Shown here: piece after piece, positions 49,001 through 61,000 of the stretch | Layout of the letters: each line of letters begins with the position of its first letter | Numbering within the stretch: the first letter of the stretch is position 1 | Assembly: GCA_000149265.1 (NCBI GenBank) | Contig: CH003028.1 | Span: forward strand, 258,247 to 322,246 | DNA: 64,000 nucleotides | Direction of reading: 5' to 3' | DNA from: Ciona savignyi | Taxonomy: Eukaryota; Chordata; Ascidiacea; Phlebobranchia; Cionidae | Translations under genes and position numbers: made by a program | Notes under the pieces: generated by a model | Told to the model about the DNA's origin: nothing | Database searches by the model: none | What the model saw: only the letters and a program-made list of their open reading frames with translations

Positions 49001-52000
49001 GTGCGTCGATGTAAGTATTAAATTTATGTTGTTTGGAAATGTGTAAAGATAACATGCTTAAGTTTTAATTTTCTTTTTAGTGCAAGAAGATGATATCACA
49101 GTACAAAACAGATGCCGTAATGTTGCACCAACAGTTACCATTACCCGTGAATCTCCAGTAATCTTTGTGAAAATCAGCCGCTCATTACAAGTAACTGCCC
49201 TGGCAACTGCCTGCAATCCAAGTGACAGGTATGTGTACACCCAAACATCAGATTTTATTCCAGCACATATATTTGATTTGTGTTTATTTGCCTGAACAGT
49301 GATACACTGTTTGCATTGTAATTAGTCCGACTGAATAGTTTGGAGCTTTAATGCGTCGCTTTCCAGCTGAAGGGTTTAAGAAACAAGTAAATAATAAACA
49401 ACACACTGCAATGGCTCTAGTAACCGGACACCAAGTGCGAGGTAATCTGACGATTGCCTGTGTTTTACCGACTTGTTTTTCCAATTATGGGAAATAAACA
49501 TGAATATCATATCCTGTCCTAGACTTCATTAATTTAAGCGTTACTTTTTTATTTCCAATGTTGCACATTGTTTGCAACTTTTTACATGGTAATTAGTATG
49601 ATGTACAATATTCTTGTCACTGGCATCATTGTCAGCTTAAAGCCTTGGTAACATCAGTATATTTTTTAGCAAATTTAAATCTAAGCAACCAACTTATGTA
49701 CACCTCTTTGATTTATGGCAGTTTTTGTTTTGTTTTAAATTTTATTTGATTTATACCAGTTATGTTTTCGTTTTAAAGCTCCAAAATACAACGCAACTTT
49801 TAACTTTACATACTTTATGTTCATTTTAATTTTATTAGCGGCAGATGTCAGGTAAACTGATCATTTTCCACGAGAAAGGCCTGTGTTTATTTTCCATTTT
49901 AAGGGGTTAAAACATGAATATCATATCATATCTTACTGTTTATTGATCAAATACCTTAATTTTTCAGAATACTTGCATTCAATGGTACAGGTCCACAAGG
50001 AGTAATTCAATCTCCTATATCCATCGTGGATGGTAAAAGCTCGATAACCCTATCATGGACCCCAAACGAACAACAACTAGGACGTCATAATATTTGCTTA
50101 ACAGCTCAAGATTCAAAAGGGTAAAAATAAGATTCGAAAGTAGACTAGTATTGTTGATAGCGTAATCGCCTTTACCACTAATAAATTTAACATTAGTCAT
50201 ATTTGGTTAGATATTTGTTTTCTTTATTTTTAACTGTAATTATTAAAAAATAACGATAAAATGTAATTGTTAAAAATTTGGGCATTTTGAAAGATAAAAA
50301 TACATACCTGTGCAATTCATTTAAAATATTACTTTTAAACCTGTAAATCCTGTAATCTGGTTTAAATAAACTTGTACCTTTAAGCAATTCAACCATAAAT
50401 GAACAGACCTACATTTTTTTAAGGCGACAAAATTGTTTTAATAAATTTCAGGTTGTATTCAGCTCCCGAGTGCTACGAGGTGGTTGTGGAGCAAGGTAAG
50501 TGGATAATCTGGATTCTGAATGACTCACAATTGATAAAGTTATGAAAATAAATCCGCGGTTGTTTTTATGACGTACGTTAACTATGACGAGTTGTCAAAG
50601 AATTATAAAATTGCTGAAAAGTGCCATGTTAATTGAAAATATATGTTTTAAATTTGGAATAAATGTATTATCTTTTAACCATCTTATAATTTTTCATTAA
50701 AATCTGTTTTTCTTATTTTACTTCGGGGCAAACTTTTCTAACATGAAAGTCGATAAAATTTTATATTTGTTTTATAGCCTAATTTGGATACCTTACTTTA
50801 TGTCTGCCATTGCCTATAATGACAGAGTAGATAAATCAATATGTCTCTAATATAAGAAATAATTTTGCTTTGATATTATCCTAGCTGGTTCCCTTGATAT
50901 ATATATTCATATTTACCCTTTACCATGTTGTTATTAAAAATTAAAAATTACCATGTTGTTATTTAACATTAAGGTCAATAAGCCTTATCCTACTTCTTTC
51001 AATAACGTTTTTTTCTGACAAACTCATTGTATTGGAAACATATAAAGTTACCAGTGGAGGTAATCTTATCAAAGAAATAATTACAGAATTGAAATATTGC
51101 CATGGGATTAGTGGTACCGAGTACATTACATTCGACCATTTTCATTATACATTCGCTGGGGGTTGTCACTACCAACTGGCGTTAACTACGTTTGATCCTG
51201 CATATGCCATAACGGCCAATCTTCAACCTTTCAACATTTCGGTAATGAGTTCCTTGATATATTCGTATGAATTTTAAGAAATTGACTTATGATAAACTAA
51301 CCTTAATATTTTTGCAAAATACATAGTAAAATCCATTTTTATATTATTTAAGTAAAGAAGGCAACATTGGACAGATAGGTTCTTTGTTCGATCTTCAACA
51401 TTTATACTCTTTACATCATTGTACCCCCAGTAATAAACATGAGCATCCAACCTAGTTATTGTGAGATCTTCTACAGTCTTATAAACATTTGTAAAATGTA
51501 TCTTTTAATTCATATACAGTATTTGTGCCGAAGTTTATAAAAAATGTCAATTTAAGCACAATTATGTAACATTATAAACATGTAATTTGGACCCTTTCGA
51601 AATACCTGATATTCTGTTTTATTTTTTAAATTAATAAAAAAATGTGTTGAGGCAGAAAGTATTGATATAGTGAAATATTTACCCAACTTCTGCAGGTCAC
51701 CAATGAACTAGATCGAGGTGGTCAGCCTAGGATATCGGCGGTTAAAATAACCGTGGCTCAACGATTCGTCGAAATACATAGAAACAGAAGAGTGGTTGTA
51801 AGTTGGCTTGATGGATATTTCACACCAATAATGTTACCTTACCATTGAGGATGTTTTTTTGTATAAAAAAATAAAACATACAACAGTTTTTTTTCCAAAT
51901 TAATGTAAAACTTTCTTAAACAGGCTATGTGACTGGGATAAGGGGTTTTTTTTAGGGATAAAATACGTTTATTGGAAAAACCATATTTGTAAACCTATTG

Positions 52001-55000
52001 TTTTGCCAAGGGTGAAAATGGGATATATATGTTGCGGGTTCATTTTTAGTTTAAGTCATCATAAGCCAACCCAAAATTATTCTTTTGTTTAAATAGTTTT
52101 AAGTCCTATTAGTATTAGTTTATATCAGGGATGCAAAAAAAACTTTCCAACCCTGGTATCCATTTTAATGAAGCATTTTCTTATTGATCTTAATGCCTTT
52201 ATACAGTACTTTTCAAAAAACTGTTTTAATGTAACAAATTATTACTGATTATTAAATAGTAGCATTTTGATAAAGATTAATTGACATTAATTCATTTTTT
52301 ACACATTAAATACAGATTGACGGAGTAAGAGAAATTTGGCCCGTTAACTACCCTGGCTTCCTAATGGACATGCGTGGACGGTTCATCACACTAACAACCA
52401 CATCGGGAGTGGTGGTCAAGTATGATGGGGCAGCAAGATTTAGTATTGGACTACCTCCTCAGTATTCTGGCCTCGTTCAAGGTAATGTTAAACAAAAAAG
52501 CTGTGAGCTGCTAATCAGAATAACCTATATAATAGGATAGGATATTCATGTTTATCCCTGTGAATGGCAAAACCAAGGGGGTTATCCTGACTATATGAAA
52601 AGTTAGATTACTGATGTCCAACATTGGGGTACCCGAGCTTTTGCATTGTGTTATATTTTGTTAACGGATTAAACCACAGTTGTTGTTTAGCTGATTCAGC
52701 AATGTTAAAGTGTTTATGTTGTTATATTATTCTGGCTCTAAAATTTTACACTTTCATCACCCATGACTTCATCTTGCATATCCGTTGCTGTGTTTGCACA
52801 ATGTTGCAATTGGTGTTGTGAAAAAACAATATTGTTGGTATGATTACTGCCCAAGGCTTCGAGCTTAGACTACACAGGCACGATTTTTCATTAGTGGATT
52901 GTGTTTTGTTGTAATTTGACCAAGTATTTCACCTTCTTATCTTTGGGTTTTGTGGGAAAACCTTTAGCATTTAGAACCTAGCCGTTCGCAATCTGTTTTT
53001 CACAAATCATGTTTACGGAATGCAGCATATATAGCGAGACAAACCATAGCATAGGTAGCTCAAATGTCACTTTGTAACTTAATAAGATTGATACTTTTTA
53101 AATAACAGGTTATATAAAAATTTACAACCTTGATTTGAAAAAAAAGTTTTAATTAATGGGGACAATCCTTTACAGCAAAGTAAAATTCGCCTTTTTGGTA
53201 AATACACATGTTAAAAATTTGATTTTTATAAGGTTAACAGTTAACGACACTATGTGCAGCGCACTTTGTTATCCTTTTTCTTTAAATTCGCATTTGCTTT
53301 TTACCTCATAATTCCATAGGCTACGATACAAACCGTCTAAAACATTCATTTGAAGCTGGAATAGTTTTATCCAATAGGATCCGTATGCTTTTGATATCAC
53401 CATTTAACGAAAGAGTACTATTGAAGTAGTAATCTAAAAAAACTGTGTTTGTGTTTGTAAACGTGAAAATGTGTTTCCAATGTGTGTAAAGTGAGTTGGC
53501 TAGGTTACGCATACTATCAACTCGCACACATGTGGTAGGCCTAATACACGTTTTGTGATGATTATCGTTGGTATTATTACATCATAACCAAGTACCAGTT
53601 AATAATTATAACCAATGTAGTACAAAGCCTATACTTATATGACACCTATAATTCTACTGTGGTTTATCAATCATTTTAAACTGTGTTTTATCAAATAGTT
53701 ATTATTTGATTTTTACGTTTAAACTTTAGGAGTAAAATGTTATCAATTTGAATCAGAACGCAAGATATTATTTTAGAAATTAGATAACCGTAATTTTAAA
53801 AGCACTGTGTGAATTGAATGAGTGGCAGCCATTAGATGGCGATATAGAGCAGAGTTTACAACCGAAGATATCATAAGCTTGATTGGGAAATGTCAACAAA
53901 CTTGTTACTTATTCAAGATAATTTTTCGGCTCATCTATCACTACCATTATATTCCACTGCATTTAGAGTTATGCACGTAAAGAACCCTGAACTTTTACAT
54001 GCATTTGTACACTTTAAAGGCTTGAATACCAGGTCTTTTATTTGATAACATGTTGAAAAAATATATAAAAGATGCAGAAAATTGACCCGAACATTTCTAC
54101 TCCAGGTTTGTGTGGGAACATGAATGGAGTGGCAGGAGACGAATTCATCGATGACCGCAGGAAAACAAGCATCCCTGCCGTGATGGGCCCGTTGCAATTC
54201 GGAAACAGATTTATCCTGGGAAGGTATGACCTTTTAGATGAATAACAATAAGAGATTGTGTTAAAAAGGACATGATTGTTAATCCCAACCGAACAATGTA
54301 AACATGCTTTTAAGCTGCAGCTATATGTCCGGAGACTGCCTAGTTTTTACCTTAAATGAACCCGTACAAACGCCACTCAATGTGGAGCAATTGGTAATTG
54401 CGGAAATTTTAATCCAAACCGTCTAATGTAAACATTCTTAAGCTGCGGCTAAATGTCAGCAGAATTCTTCATAGTTTTTACCTAAATGAACTCTTACAAA
54501 CCTCATTCAATCTGCAGCAATCGTTAATTTAGGAATTTAATTAAATAGTAGCCTAAGCACACAGTCGATGTACAATTAGTTGGTTTCAATACAACAACCT
54601 TTTGGTTGACAGTGCAACAAATGAATAAACCATGTGAAAGAACATTTTTTTTTTGTATTATGTGTGCATGAAATTATATAAAAAATTTGCTTGAGTATTT
54701 TACTTCATTCTCGTATTAATGATCAAATTGGATTGGTGACTTATTTTCTTGCTAGGTGGTAGCAGAGAGTAATATTCTTATTCTAATGACTAAGTGCCAT
54801 GTTAGATTATGAGGGTAGAGAAATCTACATTGAGAAATTTTGCACGGTTAATGATGTTGAAATATTAAATTCTGAGTGTTGGAATATTTTTTATTCTTTT
54901 GTCAAATAGCTTATGTCCACTGGCCAGTTGGCGAACCTACATTGCCTACAGTATCATTACCTTAGCTCATTAAAGACTGGTATTAACGAGAAATCAAAAT

Positions 55001-58000
55001 ATTAATAAGCATACGTTCATTTGCAGTAGTTTATCTATTTACTCTGTTAATATTAATTTAATCCTTCAGTATCATGTTGATGTAATTTAAACAAAATCAT
55101 TTTTAGTTGCAACGTACCAATCGTACTACACGATGAATGCACTCGACCCCAAAACGCTGCAAACGCACTGGCTTGCTCACTGCTTACTTCACCACCCGGT
55201 TGTTTTTCTGCGTGTCACAGAATTTTGTCTCCAGATCCATTTTACCAGGTAAAGACCCTTTTTTTTAAATGTGGATCCGAGTATTAATAAATTTAGTAAA
55301 CCTAAAAATGTACCTTAAGGTAAATCGTGTATGCTAAAAATTCTTATAATCATTTTTAACACCCAGCGGAGTGAGAGTGGCAACAAGATTATAGTCCCCC
55401 AATTAAGGGTCCAAAAGAAACAATAAGAGTTTCTGTAGTAACCTGTGGTTCCTTGTTTGTTACGGCTGTGCTCCTTGTGGTTAGAATCTGTACCATTCGC
55501 TCCAGGCATGTTATGGGTGGTTGAAATACATGCCAAGAGTTTTCTAAATTTGGAATTTCCTAATAAAATTTGGATCATGGTTATCGGAAAATTAATATTT
55601 ATGTAAATATTTTTCAAAACATTGATTAAACTCCCCTGACCAAGGAATGTTGGGGTAACCACATAGGTTTCCACACCCATCAGAAATAAATGATTCTTTT
55701 TACTCGTAATTGTTTTGTAAGTGATTAGCTGAAATGTTATTGGATCAGATACTTTTGTTTAACCCCAGGGTTGGAGACAACAATGATCAAACAGGTAATC
55801 CTCAGATCACCTTCGAAAGCTGTGCTCTTGCCATGTTTTTAATATTCATTATTACTTTCTGACCCATTTTTTAACACCCCTAGGTTTTCCCATTCACAAG
55901 AATAAATATAAAAAAATCCTATTTTATCCTAACTTTTTAAAAGGTTTATTTGAAATACTTATCATGGTTTACCCATCCTACAGAGTTGTATAGCAGCTCT
56001 ATGCAGGAGCAGGGTGTACCAACGCACTGTGTTGAACATTCAAATTGGCGCCTATGCGGATGCATGTCAAGCGGAAGGAGCTGTAATATGTGATTGGCGG
56101 CAACGAATTGGCGCAGGTGGATCGATATTAGTTTGATATTAGCGCAGCTTTATTTTAAATGTAGTATTGTTTTAGTTTCGTATTATTTTTATGTACAATT
56201 ATTTTAATATATTTAAACTAATACATTTTGTATTGTTGTGAACATTTTTGGCAATGGTATTGAGATAATCTATATTTGAAGTGATCTTCTTCTTTATAAT
56301 TCTAATATTTAACTATTTTACAAAATTCAAATCACTCTTTAAATGCTTGGCCGCTAATTGTAAACTGTGCCTTTTACATCTGGTTTTATAAGGATAACAA
56401 AATAACTCATCATACCAACACGACATTTTGGAACTTCCCATTGTTCGCCTTAAGCATATATCGATTTTGAGGTCAGATAATGAAAACTCTGATTGCAGCA
56501 ATGGAATGCTTGCCGAACTCTCGCTACGTGGCCTGCAGTATGTCGGAACCACAAACCTGTGCCAATCTGAATGCGCCGCCACTTGCTACAACCTCCTGTG
56601 TAGAAGGTGATTCTTGTTTACTAGTATTAAGACATATTTTAATTAGCAATTTATTTATATTTTTCCTTTTTTATTTATATCTAATTTTATTTTTATTATA
56701 AATTTAATTTAGTAGTTTGTGTCATTAGTTAGGTGTAAGTTTGTGTGAATTTATTATGGCAAAGATTTTGGTATGTTCACTTGCTCAAAATATTGGTGTG
56801 TTTTGGTAAAACTCTTATTATTTTTACAAATTTACCTTAATTATAGGTTGTCAGTGTGACGAAGGTTACGTGCTGTCTGGTGACCAATGCGTTCACACAG
56901 ACCAATGTGGATGCTTTATACAAGGGAAATATAGATTGCCAGGTATCCTGCCAAATATCTGCTCCGGGTAGCTTTATCCTCATTTTCAAGTAGTATCCCT
57001 TTATCCAAATTTTAATATAATCAAAATATAATGCAATAGTATGGTTTGTTTCATGGAAAATTTGTTAATACAAGGCTTTTTAACAACTATCCTGTACCCT
57101 TATGTCATTCCATTTTTTCTTGTGGCCCATATTATGCCACTGCAAAAGCTAATAATCCTGTGGTCGTGTAGTAATGTGGTAGATTCTAGATTTTAACACC
57201 ACTGCAAATTACCACCATCAATGAAAAACGTTTATTCCCATCCACTGTACAGGTTTTGTGTACCGCACCAGTGACTGCTTGCACCAGTGCACATGCATCG
57301 GCGTAAACGGAACGTCATGTATTCCGGCACCTCCTTGTTACAGTCACGAACAATGTGGGGTCGGCCCAGATGGTTTCAGTAGATGCTTCGAAAGAACTGT
57401 GGTAAGTTAAGCAGGGTAATTTTATTCATTTTATGATCGGGTTCTTTCATTTTATCACCATGGTTGAAAAAAATCCTGGATCAAGCCTGGGCGGTATCCG
57501 TTTGCTTTATCTCTTGCTTGTATTGCTAGTACAACATGCCATTGGGCATAATTACTCTTACTCTTTATACCTGTTATACAGTCTGTATTTAATTACAGGT
57601 TTAAGCTAGTGTAGTTATGCCGATTTTTTTCTGTTTCCTTTGTTTACTCGGATGTGCCATTTTTCTTTAATTAAATAATGGAACAAAAAGAATAAAAATT
57701 TTAAGTGTAGAGGAGTATTGCATGTCATGGTACTTTAATCCTCCTACCACAAAAAATAGACTTTGTGTTTTCTACGAAACATAATTGTGTTATTGTTCAT
57801 TTAATCTGATATCAAAAATAAACTAATCACAACAACAATATATGTTCGTATTATCTTTAGAGCTTATTTCGTTACCTTAAACTATTGTTTAATGTGCAGT
57901 TACCATCGACATGCCATGCATTGGGAGATCCACATCATAAAACTTTTGATGGAGCTGCATTTGATTCCATGTCCACCTGCGCTCATGTGATGGTTAGGTA

Positions 58001-61000
58001 AGAAATTATATTGCTATTGTCTGGAATCAACGCTTGGTTATAAACCAGTAGTCATTGGAGGTGTTTTGTATGAGGTGACATGCTAGAAAAAAATACTTCC
58101 AAGTCCTAATATAACTAACTAATTGATATCAGAAATATTTGTAAAATTGTTTTATATTTTACTTATGGGTGCAGCGTTTGCAAGCATAGCTTCAACCTAT
58201 TAGACAAAAAATAAGTTACTTTGTTGTGTGCAGTAGACTGTAGGCTTGTGGTAACAATCACTCTAAATTTGGAATGTTAAAATATTACACATTACAATAC
58301 AGAGCTTTCTCTCACAAAATTTTAATTACACTAAAAGTAGCACTATAGTGATCTCTAACTAATTTTAATGATAACACCAAATCGCTGATCCTTTACACCA
58401 TGTTGCCCATTAAATTGTGAAGCATTTCCATTTCCAAGATATTAATCTGATTTCACTTGACTGACTTAAGGATACTGTCACAACGATCACTGCTTCCTGT
58501 ATTCGTGATGCAGTTTAGACATTTTTGATCTAACATACTATTGGCCCCATTGTAGTACCAAGACACCCCCCCCCCCAACTAAACTAAACGTTTTTTCAGA
58601 TCCCGATCCGATTCCACAATCACCCCCTTCTCAGTGATAGCGATAAACGACCAGCCTCGGATAAACCACACGGTGTCTCATGTTACAGAGGTCCATATCG
58701 TTGTGGGGGTGAATCAAACCACTCGCATCACATTAAGCCAGGGTCCTGTTGTCTTGGTAATGAAAACTTTTCCACTTTTAGTGTTCATACGCATTTTGTA
58801 TTTTTTACTTGATTTAATAACTATAAGGATATTTTGTCTTTTGTATTAAGAGAGAAAATTGCATCTATGTTATATATATATATATATATATGATAGCCAA
58901 TTTATTGCTGGGTATAATTTACATTCTGTTTCCTTTCATTTTTCTGTTGATAGATTGTGTTCTTCTATCATTTTATACCCCTTACATATATTTCAGCATT
59001 CTAATTCTCCATAAAACAAAATCTAAGGTCAACTTTTATGGTTGTACATTTATAAATATTAATGTATTTTAAACTCGATGCATTGCAAAGTGTTAATTGT
59101 ACCTTACAAACCAAAAAAGGTTTCAAAAGCACACTGAAAATACTTGATTTTAATTTTTTAGGTCAGTTTTTAATAAACTATTACTATCTGGAATAATTCT
59201 CCACGGGTTGAATTTCACTGTATCAACTTTCATTTTTCTCAAGCATACAGAGCAACTGATGTTAGAATAATCAGTTTATCTTTTTTAGGTTAATGGTGCA
59301 ATTGTTTACCCTGGAACCCCTTTTAATGGGTTTAGTTTAAGAAAAGTGGGAGTGTTCGTCATTGTGGCATTTGACTTCGGTTTGGTGGTACGATGGGATG
59401 GTATTGACCGGTAAGATTTGATAAAAATGTTGTTACAAATTGTAACCCAAACTAAATGGATAATTAATGTTAAGATTTAATTAAACTGGTGATTTAATTA
59501 AAAAGTATCCAATAGTTAAATTCAAAAATTTCAATTGTTGAATACAATACTGCAATAAATTTATAAAATTGAGCAAATTGTCCTATAGACATTTATATTT
59601 CACCCAAAAGTACACATGCATCTCTTATTCAAATCGACCAATATAAAATAAGATTAAAGATTAGCGGCAGAGTTGAGATAATTCTGAGATTGGACCCCCT
59701 TTAGTTAAAATGTATATCTTTTAAACTGCTACCTGATGTTGCATTAAACTTAAACTCCATTTAATAATTTGTCACAATCAAGATTTGAAAAATCTATTTC
59801 CCTTCTAGCTCAAAAGACTGCTTGAATCTTGCTCTAAATGACATATAAAATCTCTTTCCATTTAACCTCTCAGACTGAGGATATCGGCCTGGAGTCCCCT
59901 CAGCAGACATGTTGAGGGTTTGTGCGGAAATTATGACGGGGACGCCAGTAATGACTTCGCAGCTGCTAACGGTGGGGGGTTGATCACTGATGTTGACAAG
60001 TTCGTCAACAGTTGGATGGTGACTGGGATCGATATTAACGGGTAAAAAAGCCTATTCCTTTAACAAACCATAGTGTTAGATTATACCAGAATTATATTAT
60101 GTTTAATTTAAAAGACACTACAACATGTGCTTTACAGTACACAGTATTTACAATTTTTTTCTTTGTAGGAACCACTACCCTATTCCTCCACGAAATCGAA
60201 CTGAAATTTGCCGATTAAAGGGCTTCACTGGGGAGGCTCTTGTGACTTGTGTCAATACTCTTCAAGCATCCAATGAAAGGTAGGCAAAATATTGTTAATT
60301 GCTATTCCAACAAAGTTATTTAATGTCACCTGTGAGGTTAAACAGTCGCATCATTTTTACTCGTAATACCGTGTGATTTAACAGAAATGTTTTAACTAGT
60401 ATAATCTTGCCATTTTTACTTGCCTCCTTTACGTTAAATATCAGCTATTACTCTTTAATGATATGTGGGGATAAAAAAAATAACTAAACTATTTAATTAT
60501 CCATATTATATACTTAAACAAAATGGTAAACCGAAACAGATAGATAGATCCACTGTTTTGACCTTATATGATTTTTTCAGAATTCTATTTTTTGTTTTCA
60601 GTTGCCGTCCCAGGCGTGCGGGTGATATTGTCTCCACTTGTGATTCAATCGAAACGGCGAGCTACAGACAGGCATGCTCCATAATCACCGACCCATCCGG
60701 CCCCTTTTTACCTTGTCATGGTATAATCGACCCGATTCAGACGTTTCAAGACTGTGTGTTTGATCTATGTGCTTACCAGGGCAACCAGTCATTCATGGTA
60801 AATAGTTTTTTAGCTCTTTTATTTCAAGTTTTAGGTTTCTCCATACATATTCTCCAGCGAAATGACTTAATTTATCCAAAACTTACCCTATATTTATATC
60901 CATTACAATAAAATAGTAGGGATTACCATAAAACAGGCAAATGTCAGATTATCTTGTGCTCACGTCCGGGCTACTACAGATAAGCCCAATAAACCCCTCT

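Larger units (their letters stand above)
44165..50495 (+). other. Exons 2-9: N-terminal ectodomain without vWD
   Basis: About 345 residues, Cys-containing, starting with LFTFRLAWS and including QLNITDQDGDRVKC, a calcium-binding or cadherin-like acidic turn. Exons 7-9 contain APTVTI...SPVIFVK and SITLSWTP, which look like beta-sandwich (Ig/PKD/cadherin-like) strands. I recall HFRGG-type N-termini in other invertebrate extracellular proteins, but I cannot assign a named domain. Confidence 0.5.
51048..57401 (+). other. Exons 10-18: first vWD-C8-TIL-Cys-rich module
   Basis: vWD at about residues 455-620 (C...TEYITFDHFHYTFAGGC, calcium-site GLCGNMNGVAGDEF), C8 at about 640-721 (CFSACH, SCIAALC, YADACQ, CDWR), TIL at about 722-780 (CLPNSRYVAC ending DQCGCF), then a VWC-like stretch. 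This vWD has TEY where GDPH normally stands, so the autocleavage motif is absent. The residue two before the Cys of LCGN is not Cys, so there is no CGLC motif. Confidence 0.88.
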
